Shown piece by piece: positions 44,340-55,128 of a stretch of DNA of 64,000 bases (its first letter is position 1; every line of letters begins with the position of its first letter). A model generated the notes under the pieces. The model made no database searches, was not told the DNA's origin, and was given only the letters and a program-made list of their open reading frames with translations. Source of the stretch: Symmetrospora coprosmae (lineage: Eukaryota; Basidiomycota; Cystobasidiomycetes; Symmetrosporaceae); contig VUYT01000015.1 of the NCBI GenBank assembly GCA_008802785.1, forward strand, positions 310,001 through 374,000. The letters run 5' to 3'. Position numbers and translations under genes: made by a program.

Positions 44340-47300
44340 ATGCAGTATGAGGGTGCCCCATCGTTGTCAGGCCTAGAGCAGGAACATGGGCCGGATGCCA
44401 TGCGGGGAGCGTCGGAACGCGTAAAAATGGAGGAAGACGACGGACCAGCGGAAGCATCCACGTCAACGTTGAGACAGGTAGACATTATGGACGAGACGGA
44501 CAGTAGTGGGATGCGTCCCATGCCTTTGCAGCCTCTGCCAGCCGGCTACACTCTCCTCGCCTTAGCGATGCAGTTCGTGCGGCAGGCACACGCGTTGACA
44601 CCGGTGCTAGCGCGACGACCCACAGCGCACGACAACGACCAGGAGCAAGACGAGGCAGGAGCGTCATCCACCATCGACCTTGTCGCCAACTACAGAAGAC
44701 TTATCGACGCAGCTCTGATATGCTGCCGGGCCGTTGTGGACCAGGTGGAGGAGCAAGGAGGGACGGTCGACATGGAAGGCATCAAGCTGCAGCTCAGAGC
44801 ACGAGCGATGCTGGCAGAGCTGCTCGTGCGAGAGACGAATGCAACAGAAGAGACAGAACTGCACATCTTTCGTGGTGTGAGTGCCGCAGCCGTGCTTTTG
44901 GGGCGCGTCGTGGACGATCCCCACTGACGGAGTGGCAAATCCGCGTCGACACACCCTTTACAGCTCAAAACATGCACGGCGGTGGGTGTATGCTGTGATG
45001 TCAGAGGTGGCCATCGTTCTGAGATATCTGACCTTTGTCCTTACCTACCTCGCCTGTCGCAGCACCCTGCCCTCATCGACCTTCGATGCCGCTTCTACGT
45101 ACTGCAAGTGGAGTTCTCCCTGTCTGATGGCAATGCCAAGTTCGCACATAACGCTGTGCGCCGCTACATCAAGGAAGTCTCTTTGCTCCTCTCAAAATCC
45201 AACCCAGCTATCGTCGCCGCCCACAACCTCGTTTCGTGGATGTACCACTTCTACCTCCTGGGCGTGCACATCGCGCACCAGCTGCTGCATGACTATCCCG
45301 CTGCAGTCGCGCACCTCAAGGACATGATGCAGCTCGCAGTGCAGCAGGAAGAGACCATCCTCGTTTGGACACTCAAGACCATGGCGGCCCGGCTCGCCCT
45401 CATCAACCAGGACGACAATCTCGCTTCGGGTCTGATGCTCCAGCTCGCAGCCGGGTTCCAGCTCCCAACAACAGACAAGCAGATGGCAGAACAGCAGGAG
45501 ACCTTTGTCCCGCCAGCTGGCCTCTCCAAGAACGAAGTCATTGCCCTCATGCACCGGACGACGCACCGGGATCCCTGGATTCAGGACAAGCTCCCCAGAA
45601 TCCTCGTCATGCAGTTCCTCGTGGTCCTTAGCCTCTGGCAGGCATATCAGGGCGAGATGCAAGCTGCCAAGGCAACTGTCAAGCGCGTGCATGTCCTGCT
45701 CGACATGCCAGACTCGCAGCCTGGAGAAGCCGAAGGGTGGGCTAGGGTAGACATCACCACAACGCTCGTAGCATCAAGTAGCCCAGCTATTCCGCTGTCT
45801 TCGCCCTGGGGTGCAGTGAAGCAAGCCTCCTCGCTTCCACCCTCATCACCAACGCCAGCAGCAGCCACGTCTCCCCTGTCTGCTTCGTACGCCCCTTCGT
45901 CATCTCCCGAGAAGCCCTATCTCCATAGCATGCCACAAACAGCGCCCGCCACAGTTCCGCTGTTCCTTGCAACACTACCAAAGCAGATCCTCTATTCGTA
46001 TACGTTTCTCGTCTCCACCGTCGTGCAGCTGGATCCGTGCGGGTCAAGCCCGAAGTGCCTGCTGTACGCCATGGCCGGCTCGAACAGCTTCGCAGCCAAG
46101 CTCCGAGGGAGTGAAGGTGAGCAACGCCCGTGTCCTCGTCATCAGAGCTCAGCTGATTGCCTTGAGCGCTCGGTTTGTAGAAGAGGCGCTTCCGTACGGC
46201 CTGCCGTTGCCGACGATCGTCAGCGCCCTGCAGCAGGTCACACGCATGCAAGCAGAGGTGATGCTCGTGCAGATCGAGCTGTACCTGATGCGCTCATCGC
46301 TCGAGCAGGCGGAGGTTGTAAGTAGATACCGGACGGCAGTGAAGCTGCTGATCGGACGTGATGATCTTGCTGACAAGCATTCCGAACTCACAGGTCCTCA
46401 CTAGCCTAACAGCGCTGGTCAAGGCTCACAACCTCTGGACAGACTATTGCGGGGAGATCCTCCTGATCCGAGGCATGATCTACCACGCGCTCGGCGACCT
46501 CGTCAATGCATTCTCCCATTATCATGCCGGCCTGCTTCACTCGGACCCCAAGTCAGGAACAGGTCTGGTGTGCAGAGCGTCTCTGCTCTTCATCAAGATT
46601 GCCCATGGCTATGCCGTCACGACTGGAATGCCTGACACAAATGACAAGAAGGAAGACGGGCGAAGCATTAGCCCGACAAGTCCAGTCAAAGGCGCCTACG
46701 ACGAAGCAGATGGAGACGAGCTCGATCCATTATACAGAGCAGAGCTGGCGGTGCTGGGCAAGTTCGCTCAGGCTCTCATTGACGACTGCCAGAACGGAAC
46801 ACCGTCGGAACAGATGCTAGGCCTAATTCTCGTTGCATTTACGCATGGGGAGCTAGTCAGAGTCAAGTAGGTCGAGCATACACCGTACGAGCAACGGTTA
46901 CATGCGACTGACAGACTACGAACGCTAGGGCCTACCTCAGCGCAGCTCTTCAGCAGTCGAATAAAGTCAATAGTCTGTACGCCAAGCCTCTGATCCTGGC
47001 CCTCATGGCCACTACCTTCAAATACACGCAGGACGATCAGTCGCAGAAGATGATGCACTCGGCGCGTGAGTAACGCCTCAGTGTCACACAGCGCGACGAA
47101 GGGCCGCCCGCTAAATCGCGTCCGCATTGTGCGTCATCATCGACTTTAGACACCATCTGCCGGAGCATGGGGAGTCACGCTACCGAAAAAGCTCACAAGT
47201 GGGGCGGCGACAAGGAGGCAGATGAGGCAGGTGCGAATGATAGGGCAAGCAGGAAGCGCAAGAGGGAGAAGAATATCGGGCCAGACAGCGTCGGGATTGT

Positions 47301-47554
47301 CAAGCTCGGCCTCTGGACGGGTCAGGAGCTTTTGGGTGCGTCTACATGGACCGGCCGATGGGCACTGTGGGAGTTATGCTCACGCTGGGTGCGGCGTCTC
47401 TTCCGGCCCTCCCTGTCCTACAGAGTCATACAGCGCAGAGGGTGCGACGGAGCGCATCAAGCGACAGACTCTCTACAATGCAGCACACGAGACAGTACTT
47501 GCGGATCAGATCAGCACATTCGGGCAAAGGGACCGAGTAAAGCGCGAACAGTAA
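44340..47554 (+). CDS. MAU2: Cohesin loader subunit MAU2/SCC4, copy 1
   Basis: Partner of Scc2/NIPBL that loads cohesin onto chromosomes. Eight exons: 44340-44876, 44964-44981 (18 nt), 45063-46116, 46181-46317, 46394-46866, 46929-47065, 47150-47335, 47424-47554; 890 residues. It is an all-helical TPR-type superhelix. Blocks include YTLLALAMQFVRQAHALTPV, YRRLIDAALICCRAVVDQVE, LRARAMLAELLVRETNATEE, LVSWMYHFYLLGVHIAHQLL, ILVWTLKTMAARLALINQDD, VMQFLVVLSLWQAYQGEMQA, LILALMATTFKYTQDD and VKLGLWTGQELLG near the end. A Ser/Pro-rich linker of about 90 residues interrupts the helices after ~residue 450. No catalytic site is expected. The 18-nt exon (LKTCTA) is preferred over one long intron because it gives two introns of normal size (about 80-87 nt), both with CTGAC branch sites. 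The N-terminus up to ~70 residues is acidic and variable. An identical copy lies 7,429 bases downstream. Confidence 0.86.
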
Positions 47555-47699
47555 CCAGAGACAGGCACCGACAACAGGCCTAAAGGCGCAGACGGTATCA
47601 GAGTCATGGACAGAATCAGACACGAGGGCATAGACCAGTCACGCAGGCCGGGATGTTGTTGCATGGAGCCCTCGCTACAACAGCAAAGGAAAGCCCAGA

Positions 47700-48368
47700 T
47701 CATTGCTCAACCTCCCTAGTCCAGTCTCCGCTCTTGCCGCCACTTTTGCTTGTGACCATGACTCCCTCAATCACCATATCTTTGCCGCCCACAGCCTTCA
47801 GCATATCCCACACCGTGAGACAGGCGACACTGACCGCGGTAAGCGCCTCCATCTCTACGCCCGTCGCGCCTTTACACTCAGCTTTTGCGACGACCTGAAT
47901 CCAACGCTTGTTTGATGCGGCGTCGGCACACAGCTCCAGGCGAACGTCGACGTTGGTGAGTGAGAGAGGGTGGCATAGCGGGATGAGGTCGCTTGTCCGC
48001 TTCGCACCCATCAAGCCAGCGAGCTGGGCGACGGACAACACGTCGCCTTTGGCGGAGGAGCGACCGTCCGGTGACGAGGTCAACGCGATGCACGCTCGCT
48101 CGGGAATGAGCACGCGCCCGGTGGCGGTTGCTGATCGTGAGGTGGGCGACTTGGTCGTGATGTCGACCATGCTGGGCCTGCCTGTTTCAGGCGAAATGTG
48201 CGTAAGACTGTCGGGCACTGCCGCACTCTCGTTGATCTCCTCCGAAGGATTTCTTCGAGCAACTGCAGCCGTACTGGACAAGGCTCGCTGCCCGAGAGAC
48301 CCCGGGCGTCCTTGCAGAACGTGCAATGGCAGCATCCGAGATGGCAGTCTCCGTCTGCGATCTGCCAT
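47700..48368 (-). CDS. MOCS1B: MOCS1B (MoaC-type cyclic pyranopterin monophosphate synthase), copy 1
   Basis: Second enzyme of molybdenum-cofactor synthesis: converts 3',8-cyclo-GTP to cyclic pyranopterin monophosphate, in mitochondria in eukaryotes. Single frame of 222 residues. After an Arg/Ser/Ala-rich N-terminus (MADRRRRLPSRMLPL, then RALSSTAAVARR) that looks like a mitochondrial presequence, the MoaC domain is complete: SMVDITTKSPTSRSATATGR, GDVLSVAQLAGLMGAKRTSD with IPLCHPL, AECKGATGVEMEALTAVSVA and VWDMLKAVGGKDMVI. It lies directly behind MOCS1A on the same strand with 68 bases between stop and start and in another frame, recalling the bicistronic human MOCS1 gene. A splice from the MOCS1A donor at 48594 to an AG at 48289-48288 would skip the MOCS1A stop and fuse the two proteins in frame. 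It is convergent with MAU2 (145 bases between stops). Confidence 0.94.
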   Translation of the reverse strand: MADRRRRLPSRMLPLHVLQGRPGSLGQRALSSTAAVARRNPSEEINESAAVPDSLTHISPETGRPSMVDITTKSPTSRSATATGRVLIPERACIALTSSPDGRSSAKGDVLSVAQLAGLMGAKRTSDLIPLCHPLSLTNVDVRLELCADAASNKRWIQVVAKAECKGATGVEMEALTAVSVACLTVWDMLKAVGGKDMVIEGVMVTSKSGGKSGDWTREVEQ

Positions 48369-48436
48369 CCTTATCGCACGCGATGGCAGTGCTCTCCATG
48401 GACTCGTGATGGTAGCGGTGTCTACCGAATGGCGCG

Positions 48437-50040
48437 CTACCCGCCGATCAGTACCATCGGACTCTTCGCATTTGCAGCCAAGTCCGACGGACCTGATCTC
48501 CCATCGTGCGCAAAATGCTTCTTCTGCGGCAGGAGCTGTGCATCAGTAGCTGTCTGGCGATACAGACAGGCTAATAAGATCAGCCTCAACCTACCTTGAC
48601 GGCAATGCCGATGGCCTGGGCTATCTCGCCATCTGTCGCGCCCTGACGCAGCATGTCGCGCAGCGATAGTGTACCTTCGCCGAAGAGGCAGACCTGGAAC
48701 ATGTTGTGAGTCAGTCCGAGTGCAACCTTGGGGACCTCGCGCGTGCAGAAGCCCACCTTCATCCGGCCGTCCGCAGCTATCCGCAGCCTGCTGCAGCCAG
48801 AGCAGAAGTGGTCCGTCATGCTCGAGATGAAGCCAAAGCTTCCTTTGTACCCCTTGATGCGGTATATCCGTGCTGTGTCGCTCACGCCGGGCTGTACGGC
48901 CTCGAGCTCGGTAGCAGGATAATTGGCGCTGATCTGGGCGAGGAGGTCTGCAGACGGCACAAGCTTCTGAGTCGACCAGCGGTTCCCGTCGAATGGCATA
49001 TACTCTATGAACCGGACGCTGATGGGCAGCTCTCGCGTGAGCTCGACAAACTGTGTCACTTCGTCCGAGTTGAGCGCAGAGATGACGACGACGTTGAGCT
49101 TGAGCGAGTGGAGATGCGGCTTTGATGGGTCGGCTGCCGGTGGGAGGAGATCGGCGGCCTGCTTGATGGCAGACAGGACGGCAGAGTGCCCTCGCCGCCG
49201 TGTCATGAGCTCAAACTTGTGCTCGTCCAGAGTATCCAGACTGATGTTCAGGCCCGTCAGGCCGCTGTCCACCAGCTCCTTTAGCTTTCTTCCCAGGGCG
49301 ATGCCGTTGCTGGTCATGCCGATGCTCTCCACGCCCGTCAGAGCAGCGAGGCGACTGATGACCTCTGCCAGGTCTCGCCGGATGGTAGGCTCCCCGCCTG
49401 TCAACCTGATCTTGCGGACGCCGCCGCGCTCGACAAAGATGCTCGCCAGACGGATGATCTCGTCGGTCGAGAGGAGGTGCTCTTTGGGCGAGAGAGGTGC
49501 GCCTTCGGACGGCATGCAGTATGTGCCTGTATGCAGCGAGGCGTCAGTGCGCAACTACAGCATGACTATGCATGGGGAGAGCTGGCTCACATCGCAGATT
49601 GCACTTCTCGGTCAGGCTGGATTTATGTAGCTGTCAGCTGATGAAAACCGGCATACCCCGGCCGGGGAAAGAGTGCATCACCTGATGCGAAGATAGTCGT
49701 GTTCTCTGCCGAAGCTGTCCGTGAGGAACGGGTTGACGACGCCCTTGGTCGCCTCAATGTGAGCGAGACGCTTTCGGACGCTCGGTGGCGCTGACGAGCG
49801 ACGAGAGCTAGGTGGTGCTGGACCGGAGGCGCGCTTTGAAGGCTCGGCCAGCGGCGCTGCGCTCCTGCTCATAGCGCTGGATGGCGGTACGTCTCGGTGG
49901 GCTTCTGGTGGAGGTGTCGACATGTCCGAGTCCATGGCACGCGCGTGGGACAGGCAGCGGCGCGATGTGGTCGCGAGACGAGGCCGCATGGCCAGAGGCG
50001 CGCCCGCCCCTTTGGCCACCCTTGATACCGAACAGCTCAT
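48437..50040 (-). CDS. MOCS1A: MOCS1A (MoaA-type radical-SAM GTP 3',8-cyclase), copy 1
   Basis: First enzyme of molybdenum-cofactor synthesis: two [4Fe-4S] clusters, GTP to 3',8-cyclo-GTP. Four exons: 50040-49682, 49616-49591 (26 nt), 49526-48595, 48523-48437; 467 residues. The N-terminal ~95 residues are an Arg/Ser/Ala-rich mitochondrial-type leader. The spliced core reads [20 protein letters not shown] then RCTYCMPSEG, with the radical-SAM CxxxCxxC split between exons 2 and 3. It continues with IRLTGGEPTIRRDL, SIGMTSNGIAL, LNISLDTLDEHKFELMTRR, VRFIEYMPFDGNRW, and the C-terminal cluster ligands in DHFCSGCSRLRIAADG with VGFC. The last exon ends KKHFAHDG...PMVLIGG: the C-terminal double Gly essential in MOCS1A/MoaA is present and followed by a stop. 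Divergent from MRP21 with 280 bases between starts. Confidence 0.94.
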
Positions 50041-50320
50041 GCAGTCTGCTGGGTGGCAGTAGTGTGGTCCAGATTCTGCATTTGATGGGAGAGAGAGAGG
50101 AGGCTAGGCTGCCCTTGGTGGCTCGGTCGGTCTCTGCTGAAGAGCACGCCGGGCTGGCTACCTCATTACCTTTCACCGACTGAGAGCAAAACACGAGATC
50201 CATCCACACGAACACGAGGTCCATTGCTCATTAGTGAGTCCTTCTTCTGTGCGCCGCAAAGTGCTCTGGTCTGCCCCCTCAAATAGCCGTGCTGATACCG
50301 CTCGTTTCGCCGCAACAGCC
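50041..50320. promoter_or_regulatory. Divergent promoter between MOCS1A and MRP21, copy 1
   Basis: 280 bases between two divergent starts, both for mitochondrial proteins. Inferred from position; an identical sequence is present at 57470-57749. Confidence 0.45.
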
Positions 50321-51124
50321 ATGGCTTCCTCCCTGCAAGCCCTGGGCGCAGCGGCCAGACCAATGCTGCAACGGGCAGTCTGCAGCTGCAGCACCGTCAC
50401 CGGTCCAGCAACTGTCACGTCATCCGCATCCATCCCCTCGCGCCTCTCCTTGGCGCAGCGGGCAGGCTACTCGACCACCTCTGCCCGATCCGCTGCACCC
50501 CACCACGCAATGTCGCAGCCATCCTCGTCCGCTTCCAGGAGGATACCGTACAGAAGCCCAGAGAGCACCGCCTCAACATCATCTGCGGATGGCGCAGAGT
50601 CGCTGTCGCCCATCACTCGCGCCTTGGATCGCAGCAAGGGCGAAGGCAGCGAGGAGAGGGCAAAGAAGCTCGCAGAGCGGCGCGCAACAAAGATGGCCAG
50701 CAGTACCAGCCTGGCACGGGCACAGACAGGGAACAGTGTCCCACAGCAGAACGGGGAAGGACCAACAGGCTTCGGGGCGTCGCCGCAGCCCCAGAAGACG
50801 GCAGCAGAGCTGCTTAACGACCGTTGGGAGAAGGCCGCCGGATCCGCCTCTTCAGGCAGTCAGCACGCTGCAACCGTGGCCCAGTCAGACTCGCGCAGTC
50901 TGCCAGTAGGCGCCAATGACTCGTTTGCAAGAGTCTACCGCCGTCTGCAGAGCGGCGTCATTGCCGCCAACAACGTCCGCGGGGAGCTCCGCTTGCTCGA
51001 GCGGTACGAGAAGCCTCACTACAAGGCTCAGCGCCTCCGAAGTGCGCTGCACAGGCGCAGATTCGCACTAGAGATAGGACAGAAGGTGGCAGCCGTCATG
51101 CGGGCAAAGAGGCAGGGCATGTAG
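50321..51124 (+). CDS. MRP21: Mitochondrial ribosomal protein bS21m, copy 1
   Basis: Small-subunit mitochondrial ribosomal protein. Single exon, 267 residues, start taken at 50321 because the Met has a good context and opens a classic presequence (MASSLQALGAAARPMLQRAV). The frame is open upstream to 50234. The middle is Ser/Ala-rich and disordered. The S21 domain occupies about residues 205-260: SFARVYRRLQSGVIAANNVR, ELRLLERYEKPHYKAQRL and HRRRFALEIGQKV. The R-L-x(8-10)-N-x-V-R-x-E-L-R-x-x-E-R-x-E-K spacing is the bS21 pattern. Fungal MRP21 proteins carry such long N-terminal extensions. Confidence 0.87.
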   Translation: MASSLQALGAAARPMLQRAVCSCSTVTGPATVTSSASIPSRLSLAQRAGYSTTSARSAAPHHAMSQPSSSASRRIPYRSPESTASTSSADGAESLSPITRALDRSKGEGSEERAKKLAERRATKMASSTSLARAQTGNSVPQQNGEGPTGFGASPQPQKTAAELLNDRWEKAAGSASSGSQHAATVAQSDSRSLPVGANDSFARVYRRLQSGVIAANNVRGELRLLERYEKPHYKAQRLRSALHRRRFALEIGQKVAAVMRAKRQGM

Positions 51125-51347
51125 ATGGAAGCGTAATCTACGGCGGTGAATCCGGCCGCGGTACCCAATATGCGATCCCGTCCCTGCCTGACTGTTCGAA
51201 GAGGTCTTCCTTGGGTCTATGGTCATCTCAGCTGTGCCGTTCCAGTACTATATCGGCATGCGCCTGTATCGATAGCGTGATGCGAGCGGAGCAGGCATGT
51301 GGCGTGCACTTTTTGACCGCCGAGTCCAGCGGCGCCGTGCTTGACCT

Positions 51348-51541
51348 CCCGAGGAGGCATGATGCGTGGTCGAGGGCAGGGCTTTGGTGGACGTGGAGGG
51401 TTCGGAAGGGGCGGAGGAGCGCAGCACCACCACCAGCAACAGCAGCAGCAACAGCAGAGAGCAGTCTCTCCGTTACCAGGGAATCTGCCGAAGGGGCCTC
51501 GCAGTATGCTGGCTCCGCCTACCGGTCCGAGGAGGGGGTGA
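51348..51541 (+). pseudogene. Truncated FIP1 3' fragment at the duplication junction
   Basis: The last 194 coding bases of FIP1 (RGG/polyQ tail of 64 residues and its stop) reappear here without the rest of the gene. They are preceded by a piece of the HTS1 leader (51211-51347). Any transcript started from the copy-1 HTS1 promoter would read into this fragment. The longest frame entering from that side (51211) is not the FIP1 frame, so no FIP1 peptide is expected. Confidence 0.92.
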
Positions 51542-51768
51542 GCTCGGAAAGTGTGTAACATAGCAAAAGGCGACAGTTCCACCGAGAATGCGCATGTTCA
51601 GCTTAGCTGCTTCAGCTGTGACCATTGACCGCCCGTTCCCCTGGCATGCGCTCGACCACCGGTGCATCGGGCGGAGCGTGCGGGTGCCGTCATACTCTCT
51701 CTCTGTCCCTCTTCCTTGCACCATATCGATCCAGCATATACGTCCCACCGGAGCGAGAGAAGGTGACG

Positions 51769-54700
51769 ATGCAGTATGAGGGTGCCCCATCGTTGTCAGG
51801 CCTAGAGCAGGAACATGGGCCGGATGCCATGCGGGGAGCGTCGGAACGCGTAAAAATGGAGGAAGACGACGGACCAGCGGAAGCATCCACGTCAACGTTG
51901 AGACAGGTAGACATTATGGACGAGACGGACAGTAGTGGGATGCGTCCCATGCCTTTGCAGCCTCTGCCAGCCGGCTACACTCTCCTCGCCTTAGCGATGC
52001 AGTTCGTGCGGCAGGCACACGCGTTGACACCGGTGCTAGCGCGACGACCCACAGCGCACGACAACGACCAGGAGCAAGACGAGGCAGGAGCGTCATCCAC
52101 CATCGACCTTGTCGCCAACTACAGAAGACTTATCGACGCAGCTCTGATATGCTGCCGGGCCGTTGTGGACCAGGTGGAGGAGCAAGGAGGGACGGTCGAC
52201 ATGGAAGGCATCAAGCTGCAGCTCAGAGCACGAGCGATGCTGGCAGAGCTGCTCGTGCGAGAGACGAATGCAACAGAAGAGACAGAACTGCACATCTTTC
52301 GTGGTGTGAGTGCCGCAGCCGTGCTTTTGGGGCGCGTCGTGGACGATCCCCACTGACGGAGTGGCAAATCCGCGTCGACACACCCTTTACAGCTCAAAAC
52401 ATGCACGGCGGTGGGTGTATGCTGTGATGTCAGAGGTGGCCATCGTTCTGAGATATCTGACCTTTGTCCTTACCTACCTCGCCTGTCGCAGCACCCTGCC
52501 CTCATCGACCTTCGATGCCGCTTCTACGTACTGCAAGTGGAGTTCTCCCTGTCTGATGGCAATGCCAAGTTCGCACATAACGCTGTGCGCCGCTACATCA
52601 AGGAAGTCTCTTTGCTCCTCTCAAAATCCAACCCAGCTATCGTCGCCGCCCACAACCTCGTTTCGTGGATGTACCACTTCTACCTCCTGGGCGTGCACAT
52701 CGCGCACCAGCTGCTGCATGACTATCCCGCTGCAGTCGCGCACCTCAAGGACATGATGCAGCTCGCAGTGCAGCAGGAAGAGACCATCCTCGTTTGGACA
52801 CTCAAGACCATGGCGGCCCGGCTCGCCCTCATCAACCAGGACGACAATCTCGCTTCGGGTCTGATGCTCCAGCTCGCAGCCGGGTTCCAGCTCCCAACAA
52901 CAGACAAGCAGATGGCAGAACAGCAGGAGACCTTTGTCCCGCCAGCTGGCCTCTCCAAGAACGAAGTCATTGCCCTCATGCACCGGACGACGCACCGGGA
53001 TCCCTGGATTCAGGACAAGCTCCCCAGAATCCTCGTCATGCAGTTCCTCGTGGTCCTTAGCCTCTGGCAGGCATATCAGGGCGAGATGCAAGCTGCCAAG
53101 GCAACTGTCAAGCGCGTGCATGTCCTGCTCGACATGCCAGACTCGCAGCCTGGAGAAGCCGAAGGGTGGGCTAGGGTAGACATCACCACAACGCTCGTAG
53201 CATCAAGTAGCCCAGCTATTCCGCTGTCTTCGCCCTGGGGTGCAGTGAAGCAAGCCTCCTCGCTTCCACCCTCATCACCAACGCCAGCAGCAGCCACGTC
53301 TCCCCTGTCTGCTTCGTACGCCCCTTCGTCATCTCCCGAGAAGCCCTATCTCCATAGCATGCCACAAACAGCGCCCGCCACAGTTCCGCTGTTCCTTGCA
53401 ACACTACCAAAGCAGATCCTCTATTCGTATACGTTTCTCGTCTCCACCGTCGTGCAGCTGGATCCGTGCGGGTCAAGCCCGAAGTGCCTGCTGTACGCCA
53501 TGGCCGGCTCGAACAGCTTCGCAGCCAAGCTCCGAGGGAGTGAAGGTGAGCAACGCCCGTGTCCTCGTCATCAGAGCTCAGCTGATTGCCTTGAGCGCTC
53601 GGTTTGTAGAAGAGGCGCTTCCGTACGGCCTGCCGTTGCCGACGATCGTCAGCGCCCTGCAGCAGGTCACACGCATGCAAGCAGAGGTGATGCTCGTGCA
53701 GATCGAGCTGTACCTGATGCGCTCATCGCTCGAGCAGGCGGAGGTTGTAAGTAGATACCGGACGGCAGTGAAGCTGCTGATCGGACGTGATGATCTTGCT
53801 GACAAGCATTCCGAACTCACAGGTCCTCACTAGCCTAACAGCGCTGGTCAAGGCTCACAACCTCTGGACAGACTATTGCGGGGAGATCCTCCTGATCCGA
53901 GGCATGATCTACCACGCGCTCGGCGACCTCGTCAATGCATTCTCCCATTATCATGCCGGCCTGCTTCACTCGGACCCCAAGTCAGGAACAGGTCTGGTGT
54001 GCAGAGCGTCTCTGCTCTTCATCAAGATTGCCCATGGCTATGCCGTCACGACTGGAATGCCTGACACAAATGACAAGAAGGAAGACGGGCGAAGCATTAG
54101 CCCGACAAGTCCAGTCAAAGGCGCCTACGACGAAGCAGATGGAGACGAGCTCGATCCATTATACAGAGCAGAGCTGGCGGTGCTGGGCAAGTTCGCTCAG
54201 GCTCTCATTGACGACTGCCAGAACGGAACACCGTCGGAACAGATGCTAGGCCTAATTCTCGTTGCATTTACGCATGGGGAGCTAGTCAGAGTCAAGTAGG
54301 TCGAGCATACACCGTACGAGCAACGGTTACATGCGACTGACAGACTACGAACGCTAGGGCCTACCTCAGCGCAGCTCTTCAGCAGTCGAATAAAGTCAAT
54401 AGTCTGTACGCCAAGCCTCTGATCCTGGCCCTCATGGCCACTACCTTCAAATACACGCAGGACGATCAGTCGCAGAAGATGATGCACTCGGCGCGTGAGT
54501 AACGCCTCAGTGTCACACAGCGCGACGAAGGGCCGCCCGCTAAATCGCGTCCGCATTGTGCGTCATCATCGACTTTAGACACCATCTGCCGGAGCATGGG
54601 GAGTCACGCTACCGAAAAAGCTCACAAGTGGGGCGGCGACAAGGAGGCAGATGAGGCAGGTGCGAATGATAGGGCAAGCAGGAAGCGCAAGAGGGAGAAG

Positions 54701-54983
54701 AATATCGGGCCAGACAGCGTCGGGATTGTCAAGCTCGGCCTCTGGACGGGTCAGGAGCTTTTGGGTGCGTCTACATGGACCGGCCGATGGGCACTGTGGG
54801 AGTTATGCTCACGCTGGGTGCGGCGTCTCTTCCGGCCCTCCCTGTCCTACAGAGTCATACAGCGCAGAGGGTGCGACGGAGCGCATCAAGCGACAGACTC
54901 TCTACAATGCAGCACACGAGACAGTACTTGCGGATCAGATCAGCACATTCGGGCAAAGGGACCGAGTAAAGCGCGAACAGTAA
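51769..54983 (+). CDS. MAU2: Cohesin loader subunit MAU2/SCC4, copy 2
   Basis: Identical to the copy at 44340-47554, with exons shifted by 7,429: 51769-52305, 52393-52410, 52492-53545, 53610-53746, 53823-54295, 54358-54494, 54579-54764, 54853-54983. The 5' flank retains 421 bases of the unit, including the FIP1 tail fragment. If the promoter lies within the 227 bases between the FIP1 stop and the MAU2 start, this copy should be expressible. Confidence 0.86.
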
Positions 54984-55128
54984 CCAGAGACAGGCACCGA
55001 CAACAGGCCTAAAGGCGCAGACGGTATCAGAGTCATGGACAGAATCAGACACGAGGGCATAGACCAGTCACGCAGGCCGGGATGTTGTTGCATGGAGCCC
55101 TCGCTACAACAGCAAAGGAAAGCCCAGA

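Larger units (their letters stand above)
43919..51347. repeat. Tandem duplication, copy 1 (7,429 bp unit)
   Basis: First of two directly repeated 7,429-bp units. It starts inside the last FIP1 exon and contains the FIP1 3' end, MAU2, MOCS1B, MOCS1A, MRP21 and the beginning of the HTS1 leader. Every gene, reading frame and intergenic segment recurs at exactly +7,429, so there are no indels, and I saw no substitution. There are no terminal inverted repeats and no transposase. Confidence 0.97.

Noticed and set aside
48586-49554. MOCS1A as a single 322-residue frame starting at 49554
   Set aside because: It would lack the first two cluster cysteines and the C-terminal Gly-Gly. Upstream and downstream exons restore both with proper splice sites.
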